Source: JANNRA01 sp031401035
GTDB lineage: Bacteria; Desulfobacterota; Binatia; HRBIN30; CADEER01
Assembly: GCA_031401035.1 (NCBI GenBank)
Contig: JANNRA010000037.1
Location: 1 to 43,824, forward strand
DNA: 43,824 nt
Direction of reading: 5' to 3'
Shown: piece by piece, positions 33,427-42,046 of the stretch
Position numbering within the stretch: the first letter of the stretch is position 1
How the letters are laid out: each line of letters opens with the position of its first letter
Translations under genes and position numbers: made by a program
The notes under the pieces: model-generated
Told to the model about the DNA's origin: nothing
Databases searched by the model: none
The model's input: only the letters and a program-made list of their open reading frames with translations

Positions 33427-35768
33427 CGCTTCGCCTGATAGGTCCAGCCGTCGATTCCAAGCCCCTTGGCGGCATTGTAGCCGGTGCGGAAGTAGCGCAC
33501 CGTGCCGTCGGCATCGATGAGCACGAAGGTCGGTGTGCCGCTGACGCCATAGGTCTGGAAGGCGGAGCGGTACGGGTCGATGGCGACGGTGGCGGGGAAC
33601 GGGTCCTTGAAGGTCTTGAAGAACGCGTCCAGGGTCGCCGGTTCCTCGTCGGTGATGGCCACCACCTCGACGTCGCGGGCCCGCGCAAACGCCAGCACCT
33701 CGGGCAGGGCGAACTTGCACGGCACGCACCAGGTGGCCCAGAAGAACAGCAGGCGCGGCTTGCCGGCGGCGAGCGTCGCATCGCCGCGCCAGGCCTCGAC
33801 CTTGATCAGCGGCGGCGCCGCGCTGCCCACCTTGGGTGGGCCGGGCAGTTCCGGCATCTTGATCGGATACGGTTCGGGTTTGAGTTCCACCCGCGTGACG
33901 GTGCTCCCGCGCGCGACGTCGAGCGGCGCGGTCTCGCCGATCTCGCGCCGCATGGTCCACTCGCGCACCTGATGCGGCTCCTGGAACGGCGCGTCGGGCG
34001 GGCCGAGGATGACGTCGCCGACCTCGAGGCCGGCTTTCGACGCGGCTGAGTCGGGGTACACCATCATCACCGTCACCGCGCCCGCCGTGCGCTGGTCGCG
34101 CGCTCGCGCGGTCTCGGTCAGCGGCTTGAACTGGATGCCCATCCACGCCGGCATGACGGCGGCAACCACCTTGCGGTCATCGTTCAGCGGCGGGAAGGCG
34201 GGCGGGGGATCCATGGCCGCCGCCGAGGCGAAGGGTGGGTCGGCGCGCAGGGTGACGTCTTCGCAGCCGAGCAGGGCGGCGTAGGTGGCGCGTTCCTGCG
34301 GCGTGCCGCGCTCGGCGAGGTAGACGCGGCCGGCGATCTGGTCGAGAAGCGCGCGCATGCGCAGGACGACGCCGAGGCGCACGTCCATACGGTAGGCCGC
34401 GGCACTGGCGTCGTCGGCGCGCTGCTTGAGTAGCGCCAGGCGATCATTGGTCTGCGGGTCGGCGGCGGCGAACCGGGCGAGCGCCACGGCCATGTCTGTC
34501 GCCAACGTCTCCCGGCCAGCGGCGTCGAGCTCGGCCAGCGCCGGCTTCTCGAGGCGCGGCTTCCAGTCCGGCTCGGCGGCGAGGAGGCGGGTGAAGTTCT
34601 GTGCCTTGAGCGACTCGAGCGCCTCCCGCCAACGCGCCGCGTAGGTGCGCAACTGTTCGCTCACCTGCGGCAGGGTCTGCGTCTGCAGGTCCAGCTCGGA
34701 CAGCGAGCGCGGGCTGAACATGCCGAAGGTGCTGCCGACGCGGTCGAGCTGGCGGATCTCCGGTTCCCAGCGGGCGCGGTCTTTGAACGCCACGGCGATG
34801 TAGGCGTCGGCGATGGCCGTCGGCGATTCCTGGCGGCGCGTCGCCTCCTGGGCGAGCAGCTGTTCGAGGTAGAAGTCTGAGGTGGTGTTGGGAACGTCGG
34901 GGGAGTCGTCGGTGACCAGCACGCGCCGGTGCGACTCGGGCAGGCGGCCGGTCGCTTCGAGGGCGTCGAAGAAGTGGTGCGAGTGGCCGACGCCATCACG
35001 GCCGCGGTTCTCCGGGTAACATCCGTACGCCGGGCGATCGGCGCTGGAGGCGAAGTAGCCGCAGATGCTGCCGCTGGTCGCCAGCGTTCCGGCGTCGCCG
35101 CTGAACATCACGTTGGCGAATGAGCCGCTGAAACACTGCGACATCAGCATCACGACGCGCACGCCGGGCGCCAGCTGGGCGAGCAGGGCGCGCAGCTGCG
35201 TGACGCTGAGGCTCTGGTTCCACAGCACGATGGTGTTGTCGCGCGGATCCTTCTTGTTCGGCTCGCCGTGATCGGTGACGTAGAGGAAGAGCGTGTCGCC
35301 GGCCTTCAGCGTCTGGCCGTCGCTGGCGAACCAGGCCTGCAGCGCCTCTTGGGTGGCGGGTTGGATGTGCACCCCGTCGATGCTGGAGTCGACGAATTCG
35401 ATCGGCCGCAGGCGGTTGACCAGCGGCGCCGGCAGCAGCCACATGTCGTCGTTGGCGCCGTGCATGGCGCGCGTCGCCAGGTCGGGCGTCGGGTCGCTGC
35501 CGTCGGAGGCAAAGACGGTGAGGTCGGACGGCTGCGCGCCGCTCGCCTCGAGATAGGCGAGCAACGTGCGCACGTGCGTCAGGTGCGATTGAAAGTTCGA
35601 GGCCTTGGCGCCGCCGCCGTTGATCAGGATCCCCTTGAAGGCGCCGAGTTCGAAGACCGGCGGCGGCGCCGGCGACACCGCGACGGCGGGCGGCTTGGCG
35701 CAGCCGGGGAGGGCGACGAGCGCGGCGAGCAGGGCGACGGCGAGGCCGGCGCGGTAGACGAGCGGCAT
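33423..35768 (-). CDS. Lipoprotein with C13/caspase-like, PDZ and thioredoxin domains
   Basis: The 781-residue precursor has a lipoprotein signal peptide with lipobox LPGC (Cys23). Residues about 40-340 resemble a clan CD cysteine peptidase of the C13 (legumain/GPI8-like) type: His167 in YVTDHGEP and Cys212 in LMSQCFSGSF are spaced as in the catalytic dyad and follow hydrophobic strands. A helical region (about 355-505) leads to a PDZ-like domain (about 540-632, VYPDSAASKAGLEVGDVILG). A TlpA-type thioredoxin domain ends the protein (about 645-775) with WCVPC (Cys681, Cys684) and cis-Pro GTPTFV. It is the third gene after metF and the small CxxC gene (8 bases downstream). The combination of the three domains on one envelope protein is unusual. 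Confidence 0.82.
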   Translation of the reverse strand: MPLVYRAGLAVALLAALVALPGCAKPPAVAVSPAPPPVFELGAFKGILINGGGAKASNFQSHLTHVRTLLAYLEASGAQPSDLTVFASDGSDPTPDLATRAMHGANDDMWLLPAPLVNRLRPIEFVDSSIDGVHIQPATQEALQAWFASDGQTLKAGDTLFLYVTDHGEPNKKDPRDNTIVLWNQSLSVTQLRALLAQLAPGVRVVMLMSQCFSGSFANVMFSGDAGTLATSGSICGYFASSADRPAYGCYPENRGRDGVGHSHHFFDALEATGRLPESHRRVLVTDDSPDVPNTTSDFYLEQLLAQEATRRQESPTAIADAYIAVAFKDRARWEPEIRQLDRVGSTFGMFSPRSLSELDLQTQTLPQVSEQLRTYAARWREALESLKAQNFTRLLAAEPDWKPRLEKPALAELDAAGRETLATDMAVALARFAAADPQTNDRLALLKQRADDASAAAYRMDVRLGVVLRMRALLDQIAGRVYLAERGTPQERATYAALLGCEDVTLRADPPFASAAAMDPPPAFPPLNDDRKVVAAVMPAWMGIQFKPLTETARARDQRTAGAVTVMMVYPDSAASKAGLEVGDVILGPPDAPFQEPHQVREWTMRREIGETAPLDVARGSTVTRVELKPEPYPIKMPELPGPPKVGSAAPPLIKVEAWRGDATLAAGKPRLLFFWATWCVPCKFALPEVLAFARARDVEVVAITDEEPATLDAFFKTFKDPFPATVAIDPYRSAFQTYGVSGTPTFVLIDADGTVRYFRTGYNAAKGLGIDGWTYQAKR

Positions 35769-35776
35769 GGGGCGGG

Positions 35777-36004
35777 TCAGTCCTCGTCCTCGACCCACAT
35801 GAAGTGGGCGCCGCAGTGCAGGCACATGGCATCGAGGTAGAACACGCCGCGCACGCTGCCAAGTGCCAGACGCTGGCGGTGCGATTCGCCGTTGCCGTCG
35901 CGACACTCGTGCTGCACCGAGCGTCCGCTGCCGGTGACGGTGGTGCGCTGCGGCGGTTTGAGCGGCGTGTAGGTGACGATGGTCGACAACGCGGCGCGCC
36001 TCAT
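35777..36004 (-). CDS. Small protein with CxxC motif, coupled to metF
   Basis: The 75-residue protein starts MRRAALSTIVTYTPLKPPQR. It contains a His/Cys-bearing segment (HECRDGNGESH) and a C-terminal CLHCGAHFMWVEDED, which could bind zinc (Cys51-type and CxxC ligands). I do not recognise a family. The ATG at 36002-36004 overlaps the metF stop as ATGA, and the stop lies eight bases before the lipoprotein start. It therefore sits in the middle of a three-gene operon. The acidic C-terminal tail is notable. Confidence 0.65.
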   Translation of the reverse strand: MRRAALSTIVTYTPLKPPQRTTVTGSGRSVQHECRDGNGESHRQRLALGSVRGVFYLDAMCLHCGAHFMWVEDED

Positions 36005-36867
36005 CCCCGCAGGGCGCCCAGGATGGCGGCCGTCGCCGGCGACTGGTTGAGGGTATAGAAATGGATGCCGGGCGCGCCCCCGGCCAGCAGGTCGCGGCAC
36101 TGCGCCAGCGCGTGCTCGATGCCGACCTGCAGCACCGCCTGGTCGTCGCCCTCGGCGGCGCGCATGCGGGCGCGCAGTTGCTCAGGAATGTGGGCGCCGC
36201 AGAGGCTGGCGATGCGCTCGATCTGGGCGACGTTGGTGATCGGCATGATGCCCGGCAGCAGCGGCGCGGTGATGCCGGCGCGGCGGGCGCGCGCGACGAA
36301 GTCGAAATAGAAGGTGTTGTCGTAAAACAGTTGCGTGATGACCACCTCGACGCCGGCGTCGACCTTGCGGCGCAGGTGGGCGACATCGCGGTCGAGGTCG
36401 CGGCACTCCGGGTGCCCTTCAGGATAGCCGCCGCCGGCCAGGCAGAACGTATAGCCGCGCGCCGTGATGAACGCGGCGAGTTCGCTCGCGTAGCCGAAGC
36501 CGTTGGCCGGCTTCACGAAGGTGGTCTCGCCGCGCGGCGGGTCGCCGCGCAGCGGCAGGACGTTCTCGATGCCGGCCGCCGCGAGGCGGTCGAGGATGGC
36601 CGCCAGCTCGTCGCGGTCGTGGCCGACGCAGGTGAGGTGCGCCATGGCCTCCAGGCCGTGTTCGCGCTTGATGCGGCCGACGATCTCGATCGTCTTCTCG
36701 CGCGTGCTGCCGCCGGCGCCGTAGGTGACCGAGACGAAGCTCGGCGCCAGCGGCCGCAGCTGGTCGACGGTGCGCAGCAGGCTGCGCTCGCCGACCTCGG
36801 TCTTGGGCGGGAAGAACTCCACCGAGAACACCGGCGCGGGGTGGTCGAAGAGGGCGCGAATCCGCAT
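36001..36867 (-). CDS. metF: 5,10-methylenetetrahydrofolate reductase
   Basis: MetF reduces methylene-THF to methyl-THF with FAD, feeding methionine synthesis. The 288-residue TIM barrel starts with VFSVEFFPPKTEVGE (catalytic Glu17), followed by VSVTYGAGGSTREKT, the LTCVGHDRDEL and VLPLRGDPP loops, and the QLFYDNTFYFDFV and PGIMPI stretches typical of the family. Length is standard. The gene heads an operon with the small CxxC protein and the lipoprotein. The ATG at 36865-36867 is divergent from the dehydrogenase gene, with 90 bases between. Confidence 0.96.
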   Translation of the reverse strand: MRIRALFDHPAPVFSVEFFPPKTEVGERSLLRTVDQLRPLAPSFVSVTYGAGGSTREKTIEIVGRIKREHGLEAMAHLTCVGHDRDELAAILDRLAAAGIENVLPLRGDPPRGETTFVKPANGFGYASELAAFITARGYTFCLAGGGYPEGHPECRDLDRDVAHLRRKVDAGVEVVITQLFYDNTFYFDFVARARRAGITAPLLPGIMPITNVAQIERIASLCGAHIPEQLRARMRAAEGDDQAVLQVGIEHALAQCRDLLAGGAPGIHFYTLNQSPATAAILGALRG

Positions 36868-36957
36868 AACCGCTCGACTGTAGAGGAAAGGCGACGATCA
36901 GGGCAACGCGGGGCGCCCGGCTTGTTGCCGCCGCGCCGTCCCGTCTACAAGCGTCAC

Positions 36958-37950
36958 ATGAAGCTCGTATCGTTCTTTCGCTTGAAGGAAGTGCGTTGGA
37001 CCCTGCCGGAGAGCACCGTCGCCGCCTGGACGGCGCGCCACCCGGGGCTCGAGGCGATGTCGATCGAGGACGAGGCCAACCTGCCGGCGGCGCTCGCCGA
37101 CGCCGACATCTTCCTCGGCTGGCTCTTCCCGCCCGAGCACTTCGCCGCCGCGCCTGCGTTGCGCTGGTTCCACTCCGCCTCCGCCGGCATCGAGGACTGC
37201 CTGTTCCCGGCGCTGGTGGAGAGCGAGGTGACGCTCACCAACTCCACCGGGCTGCACTCGATCTGTATTCCCGAGCACATCCTCGGCCAGATGCTGGTGC
37301 TGGCGCGCAACTTTCACGAGGCGCAGCGGCTGCAGTTGCGCGGCGAGTGGAACCGTTTCGGCGTCATCGTCTTCGGCGGCGGACTGCGCGAGCTGTCCGG
37401 CGCCAACCTCGCCATCCTCGGCGCCGGGCCGATCGGCGCCAATCTGGCGCGCATGGCGGCGGCGCTCGGCATGCGCGTCCGCGTCATGCGCCGCGACGCC
37501 GCGCGTGCGGTCGAACACGCGGAGGCCGTGGTGCCCCCCGCGCGCCTGCACGAGCTGCTGGGGTGGGCCGACTTCGTCGTCCTCGCCGTCCCGCTCACCG
37601 CCGAGACGCGCGGCCTGATCGGCGCCGCCGAGCTGGGGGCGATGCGCTCGGGCACCTACCTGATCAACGTCGCGCGCGGCGAGGTGATCGACGAGGCGGC
37701 GCTGGTCGCCTGCCTGCGCGCCGGCGGTCTGGCCGGCGCCGCGCTCGACGTCTTCGACCAGGAGCCGCTGCCGCCGGAGAGTCCGCTGTGGGCGCTGCCC
37801 AACTGCGTCATCACGCCGCACATCTCCGGCTACACGCCGACCTACTTCGACCGCATGCTGGCGCTCTTCGAGGACAACCTCGAGCGCTTCCTCGCCGGTC
37901 AGCCGCTGCGCAACGTCGTCGACAAGCGGCTCGGCTACGCGCCGGGGTGA
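36958..37950 (+). CDS. D-2-hydroxyacid dehydrogenase family protein
   Basis: The 330-residue protein is an NAD-dependent D-isomer-specific 2-hydroxyacid dehydrogenase. It has the Rossmann motif GAGPIG (155-160), the catalytic triad Arg240 (NVARGEVID), Glu269 (DVFDQEP) and His288 (ITPHISG), and the substrate-domain segment FHSASAGIEDCLFP (71-84). The substrate (a glyoxylate/hydroxypyruvate-like or bulkier 2-keto acid) cannot be told. The ATG at 36958 is the first after the metF promoter region. Downstream is a 370-base stretch without genes. Confidence 0.93.
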   Translation: MKLVSFFRLKEVRWTLPESTVAAWTARHPGLEAMSIEDEANLPAALADADIFLGWLFPPEHFAAAPALRWFHSASAGIEDCLFPALVESEVTLTNSTGLHSICIPEHILGQMLVLARNFHEAQRLQLRGEWNRFGVIVFGGGLRELSGANLAILGAGPIGANLARMAAALGMRVRVMRRDAARAVEHAEAVVPPARLHELLGWADFVVLAVPLTAETRGLIGAAELGAMRSGTYLINVARGEVIDEAALVACLRAGGLAGAALDVFDQEPLPPESPLWALPNCVITPHISGYTPTYFDRMLALFEDNLERFLAGQPLRNVVDKRLGYAPG

Positions 37951-38320
37951 TCTGGAGTACGGCGCGTCAGCGGCGCTGGCGCGATCGGGGCTTCGCGACG
38001 CGTCCGGCGGGGGGGCGCTGCCCGGTCGCGAGCGGTGGAGGCGGTCAGTGGATGTCCCGGATCCGGTGATAGTGACCCGAAAAAAGAGAGCGGCGGGCGG
38101 GTGCGGTCATCAGCGGCGCGGCGGTCACCAGGGTAATCGTCGCATCGTTGGCCGCCGCGGTGCCCGGATCGTCGGTGCCCCGCACGGGCCTCTTCGCGGG
38201 CCTGGTGCAACCGGGACGTGAGCCTGGCGTCCGGCCTGTCGCGAAGCTCCGGGCTGGACGATGTGACTACTCTTTGTCAGTATGTGGCTACAACGATGAC
38301 TGAACGCCAAGGAGACCGCC
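37951..38320. other. Intergenic stretch before the toxin-antitoxin pair
   Basis: No convincing open reading frame is seen in these 370 bases. The left two-thirds is GC-rich, with no clear hairpin or promoter. The right end (38261 onward) carries the direct repeat described separately and the leader of the antitoxin gene. Base composition becomes less GC-rich here, which may mark the edge of the accessory region. Confidence 0.5.
38261..38291 (+). promoter_or_regulatory. Direct repeat upstream of antitoxin, candidate operator
   Basis: ATGTGACTAC (38261-38270) and ATGTGGCTAC (38282-38291) match at 9 of 10 positions and start 21 bases apart, two helical turns. They lie 30-60 bases before the antitoxin start codon, where Phd/YefM antitoxins usually bind to autoregulate. 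Confidence 0.45.
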
Positions 38321-38596
38321 ATGGGCCAAACATACGCCAGCATCCGCGAATTGAAGAGCCGGCTGAGCCACTACATGCGCCTCACGAAGGCCGGGGAGTC
38401 CGTCGTGATCACTGAGCGTGGGATCGCGATCGGGCGCATCGTGCCAGTGGGCAAGGGACTCGATGAGCGTTTGGCTGCAATGCAGGAAGCCGGCCAGGTC
38501 CAGTGGAGCGGGCGCAAACTCGCAAAGATGAAACCGCTGGCGAGAGTGCGCGGAAAGCGCACGGTGGCAGAGTTGCTGGTCGACGATCGCGAATGA
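38321..38596 (+). CDS. Type II antitoxin, Phd/YefM family
   Basis: The 91-residue protein begins with the classic Phd/YefM dimerisation fold: ASIRELKSRLSHYMRLTKAGESVVITERGIAIGRIVP (about residues 6-43, quoted as a landmark only in part). It binds DNA with its N-terminus and neutralises the toxin with the C-terminal tail (about 55-91). AAGGAGA precedes the ATG at 38321. The stop overlaps the toxin start as ATGA. A role in autoregulation through the upstream repeat at 38261-38291 is inferred. Confidence 0.92.
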   Translation: MGQTYASIRELKSRLSHYMRLTKAGESVVITERGIAIGRIVPVGKGLDERLAAMQEAGQVQWSGRKLAKMKPLARVRGKRTVAELLVDDRE

Positions 38597-39030
38597 TCGC
38601 GTACCTCGACGCCAGCGCACTCGTGAAACGTTACGTGGCCGAAGCCGGTTCCACCGAGGTGAACCGGCTGATCAGCGAGGCAGAGGCGCTCGGCACAGCC
38701 ATCATCAGCAGGGCGGAGGTGTCGGCCGCCCTGGCCAAGGCAGTGCGCGTGAAGGCGGTGAGCAGGGGCGCGGGCACGTCAGCCGTGCAAGCGTTCACGG
38801 CCGATTGGGACAACCTGATCCGCCTGCAACTCACCGAAGTGTTGGTCGCGCGGGCTGCGGCACTCGCATGGGAACACGGCCTGCGTGGCTACGACGGCGT
38901 CCACCTCGCCACCGCGCTCTTCTGGTACGAGACGCTGGACGAGGTGGTGACCGTGGCAACGTACGACCGCGAGCTCTGGAAGAGTGCGAAAATCAGCGGT
39001 CTTTCTGTGTGGCCAAGCGCCCTGCCGTGA
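38593..39030 (+). CDS. vapC: Type II toxin, PIN-domain VapC-family ribonuclease
   Basis: The 145-residue PIN domain has the acidic metal-binding residues in the expected order: Asp6 (MIAYLDASALVKRY), Glu42 (SRAEVSAAL), Asp101 (GYDGVHLATA) and Asp125 (TYDRELW). VapC toxins cut tRNA or rRNA when freed from the antitoxin. The ATG at 38593 overlaps the antitoxin stop, so the pair is translationally coupled. The gene looks intact. It is the last intact gene before the IS-linked repeats and marks the start of accessory DNA. Confidence 0.92.
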   Translation: MIAYLDASALVKRYVAEAGSTEVNRLISEAEALGTAIISRAEVSAALAKAVRVKAVSRGAGTSAVQAFTADWDNLIRLQLTEVLVARAAALAWEHGLRGYDGVHLATALFWYETLDEVVTVATYDRELWKSAKISGLSVWPSALP

Positions 39031-39114
39031 GCCTCTTCGCCAAGCAGGGAGAGCGGGTGCGGGTAGCCCGCGAAAAGGTCACTCTCCAAATCCTCGCAGG
39101 CGTTACCGGGCGCA

Positions 39115-39151
39115 GCGCATAGGCAGTATGAGCTGGCGATTCGACATAACT
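39115..39151 (+). repeat. 37-bp direct repeat, copy 1 (IS end)
   Basis: Starts GCGCATAGGCAG and ends GACATAACT. It matches 43371-43407 at 36 of 37 positions. The second copy lies about 210 bases beyond the stop codon of an IS91-type transposase, so the repeat is probably an end of that element family. Confidence 0.75.
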
Positions 39152-39184
39152 GCCGTCCGGACGCACCTTGCTCGGGCCCACCGA

Positions 39185-39326
39185 ACCCCGCTAAGGACCT
39201 GGCCGTGATCGCCTCTCCTGCTCGTGAGCGAGTGGCAACCGGTCCAGCCAGCCGCCCGGAGGCCGACGTCCCACGTCCGATACTTTAACGTTACGTCGCG
39301 ATCGCCCGCTAATCCGGGCTACCCGC
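39185..39326 (+). repeat. 142-bp direct repeat, copy 1
   Basis: Starts ACCCCGCTAAGGACCTGG and ends CGGGCTACCCGC. By eye it matches 42047-42187 with about ten substitutions and one single-base gap (about 92 percent). It contains short palindromes (GCTCGTGAGC, and CGGG/CCCG around CTA at its end). It lies in the same orientation as copy 2 and brackets the beta-helix gene. Confidence 0.75.
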
Positions 39327-39479
39327 TGGGGGCGCGAGGCTGAGACCCGCATCTCTCGCCCCGCACGTCTTTGCCCTCGTTCCAGTTGCTTTCCGACATT
39401 GGCGGGAATGCCACAGCCCCGCGCTGGCGAGACACCCGAGTCGCGCGGTTCGAGATTGGGACACCGCCTCCAGGGACGC

Positions 39480-41642
39480 ATGAAGTTGGTCTACCGCGTG
39501 CTACAGAGTTCCCCCGTGCCACGGATGCCGAACTCGTCTCCAGTTCGAATCTCCACGTTTGTCGGCCTCCTCGCGGCGACGCTGACGGCGATCGCCGCGG
39601 CACCAGCGCGTTCCATCGGTGACTCCGACGTGCCGGCGACGCCAATCCTGTTCATCGCAACCGATCCGTCCGATCTCAGCGACGCGCTTCCTGGCGATGG
39701 CCACTGCCGGTCGATCGCCTCCACGTGTACTCTCCGCGCCGCCTTCGAGGAGCTGGCGGCGCTGCCGCATTCCCCGGAGACGCTTGCGGAGGTTCGCCTT
39801 CAGCCCGGCGTCACCTACCATCTCACTCGTCCAGATCCGGTGACGATTGGCGGCGACGACGGCTCAACAGCGTTGCCGCCGGTTTTCACCGGCATCACCA
39901 TCTGGGGCAGCGGCGCCACGATCGACGCGGCAGGGGACGACGCTTCGGGCGCGTTCCGCCTGTTCCTGGTCGGCGACAACGGATCCCTGGATCTGCGCGA
40001 GGTCACGCTTTCCGGCGGCATCGCCGCCTCTCTAGCGCCGGCGCGCGACTCGGGTGCCGGCGGCGCCATCCTGAATAGAGGCCGGCTGACACTGATTGAT
40101 TGCATCCTTCGGAACAACAAGACGATCGATGGTGAGATGGGGGGCGGCGCTCTATTCAACGCGGGTTTCGCGGACCTGCGGCGCGTCGCGCTGACTGCCA
40201 ATGCCGCGCACGGGGGCGCACCAGCCGCCGGCGGGGCGATCCTCAACACCGGCGAGCTGCACATCACGGACAGCGATGTCGTCGGCAACGAAACGATAGG
40301 CAGCGACTTCGGCGCCGACGGCGGTGCGATCGCAAACGCGGGGTTGCTGCTGATCGCTGACAGTCGGTTGCGCGACAATCGGACGGGCGGCGGTTGCCTT
40401 GGCGGCAACGGTGGAGCGATCCACAACACTGGCGAGATGGGGATCCGCGGGTCGCAGCTCGACGGGAATGCCGCCACGAAGAGCGGCAACGGTGGTGCTG
40501 TTTACGATGCGGGCGTGACGACGATCGATGAGTGTACGTTCCGGGGCAACAGCGCCGGCACGGGGTCCGAGACGGGCGGCGGTAGCGGCGGTGCGATCTT
40601 CAATCGGGGCCGCATGACGATTGCCCGCAGCTCGCTGCTGGGAAACCAGGGCGGGGACGCCGCCGAAAGCTTCGACGGCGACGGGGGCGCTGGCGGCGGC
40701 CTGTACAACTCGGGAACGGTGCGGCTGACCGCCAGCACGATCGCGGGGAACCGCGCCGGCCGCGGCGGCGCGGCGTCTGGCAACCACGGTGGCCACGGAG
40801 GCGGCGTGTGCAGCAGCGGACACCTCGTCGCCATCAACGCAACGATCTCCGACAACCGAGCGGGCGACGGTTCGGATTACTGCTACTTCGAACCGCAGCC
40901 CACGGCCTCGAATGGTGGTTGGGGGGGCGGGCTGTTCAACGACGGAGTGGCGATCCTCCGCAATGTGACGATCGCTGGCAACGTGGCGGGGGCACGCGGC
41001 ACATGCCAAGAGGAAACCGTTCTACTGGGCCTCTACGGACGGGGAGGCGGGATCGCTGACGGCGGTGGGCTCACCGAGGTGGCCAACTCGATCATCGCCG
41101 GCAACAGCGCGCCCGGCGACGCGATCGCCGGTTCCGCTCCCGACTGCGTTGGCACCGTAACCTCGCGCGGCTTCAACGTCTTCGGCCGGATCCCTGGTAG
41201 CTGCACCGTCGAGGGACAGCACGCCGACGACATACGCGATCCAACATTCTTCTTGTGGCCATTGGCCGATAACGGTGGCGCTACCCCGACGCGAGCGCTG
41301 CCGCGCCTGAGTCCCGCGATCGATGCGGCCGATCCCGCCGGCTGTCGGGACGACGCGGGGACGCTGCTCGCACAGGACCAACGGGGCGCACCCCGACCGG
41401 CGAACGCGCGCTGTGACATCGGCGCCTACGAGCGCGCCGCCTTGGCGCCATGGCCAACCTGCCCAGGCGACTGCGACGACGACGGCATGGTGGCGGTGCA
41501 TGAGCTGACCGCTGCCGTGGCCATCGCGCTAGGCGCTCTCCCGGCCTCCGAGTGCCTGGCCGCAGATGGCGACCAGAGTGGAGGCATCGAGATCGCGGAG
41601 CTGCTCGCCTCAGTGGCCGGCGCTCTTCACGGCTGCCCCTGA
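39480..41642 (+). CDS. Secreted right-handed beta-helix protein with C-terminal dockerin-like calcium loops
   Basis: The 720-residue protein has a signal peptide ending near APARS (about residue 45), a CSLREA-like cysteine segment CTLRAA (83-88) and about ten repeats of a GGAIxNxG...I..S...GN type (about 190-560) typical of parallel beta-helix/polymorphic outer-membrane-type adhesins. The last 60 residues start CPGDCDDDGMVAVHEL and contain a second loop DGDQSGGIEIAEL, resembling paired dockerin or EF-hand calcium-binding loops. The ATG at 39480 has CAGGGAC upstream; ATG 39525 is an alternative. It lies between the two 142-bp repeats. Base use is slightly less GC-rich than its neighbours, consistent with transfer. 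Confidence 0.85.
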   Translation: MKLVYRVLQSSPVPRMPNSSPVRISTFVGLLAATLTAIAAAPARSIGDSDVPATPILFIATDPSDLSDALPGDGHCRSIASTCTLRAAFEELAALPHSPETLAEVRLQPGVTYHLTRPDPVTIGGDDGSTALPPVFTGITIWGSGATIDAAGDDASGAFRLFLVGDNGSLDLREVTLSGGIAASLAPARDSGAGGAILNRGRLTLIDCILRNNKTIDGEMGGGALFNAGFADLRRVALTANAAHGGAPAAGGAILNTGELHITDSDVVGNETIGSDFGADGGAIANAGLLLIADSRLRDNRTGGGCLGGNGGAIHNTGEMGIRGSQLDGNAATKSGNGGAVYDAGVTTIDECTFRGNSAGTGSETGGGSGGAIFNRGRMTIARSSLLGNQGGDAAESFDGDGGAGGGLYNSGTVRLTASTIAGNRAGRGGAASGNHGGHGGGVCSSGHLVAINATISDNRAGDGSDYCYFEPQPTASNGGWGGGLFNDGVAILRNVTIAGNVAGARGTCQEETVLLGLYGRGGGIADGGGLTEVANSIIAGNSAPGDAIAGSAPDCVGTVTSRGFNVFGRIPGSCTVEGQHADDIRDPTFFLWPLADNGGATPTRALPRLSPAIDAADPAGCRDDAGTLLAQDQRGAPRPANARCDIGAYERAALAPWPTCPGDCDDDGMVAVHELTAAVAIALGALPASECLAADGDQSGGIEIAELLASVAGALHGCP

Positions 41643-41669
41643 CAACAAAAGGGGCCGCGGAGGTCATAG

Positions 41670-41930
41670 GCTGCGTGGAGCCATCTGGTCGACGGCGTCT
41701 TCGGCGATCTCGCCGTCCGCCGGTGGGTGCCGACGCTGCCGCATCGCCTGCGCTACGCACTCGCCTACCACCAGCGCCTCTGCCGCGCCGTGCTGGCGGT
41801 GTTCGTCCGCGCCGTGCTCGGCTTCGAGCAGCGGCGCGCCGCGGCACAGGGGGGCGCCGGGCGCGGCGGCGCCGTCACCGCCATTCAGCGCTGCGGCTCG
41901 GCGCTGAACACCAACGTCCACTTCCACGCC
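41670..41930 (+). pseudogene. IS91-family transposase fragment (central part)
   Basis: The frame starting after a TAG at 41667 reads HLVDGVFGDLAVRRWVPTLP, then LRYALAYHQRLCRAVLAVFV, then a GAVTAIQRCGSALNTNVHFH ending. These are the order and spacing of the central part of IS91-type transposases (the HxH relates to the HUH nuclease motif). Similarity stops at about 41930. The N-terminal zinc-binding part and the C-terminal half are missing. It lies just after the beta-helix gene and about 115 bases before repeat copy 42047-42187. Confidence 0.85.
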
Positions 41931-42046
41931 GCCCGCGCGCTGGAGCGGCGTGAGGAGCCGCACGTCCCGGCGCCTCGCGGCGCCGCGGACGCGCCGCTGC
42001 CGCGACTTCCCGTCCCCGGGGTTGTCACGGGAGCCGCGCCCGTAGC

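Larger units (their letters stand above)
39031..39479. other. Non-coding stretch carrying IS-related repeats
   Basis: These 449 bases hold no convincing gene. They contain the first copies of two direct repeats (39115-39151 and 39185-39326), described separately. The remainder (39327-39479) leads to the Shine-Dalgarno (CAGGGAC) of the beta-helix gene. Remnants of an insertion element are the best explanation. Confidence 0.6.

Noticed and set aside
40050..41100. CRISPR-like repetition
   Set aside because: The repeats are degenerate codons for GGAIxNxG units of a beta-helix protein, not constant repeats with spacers.
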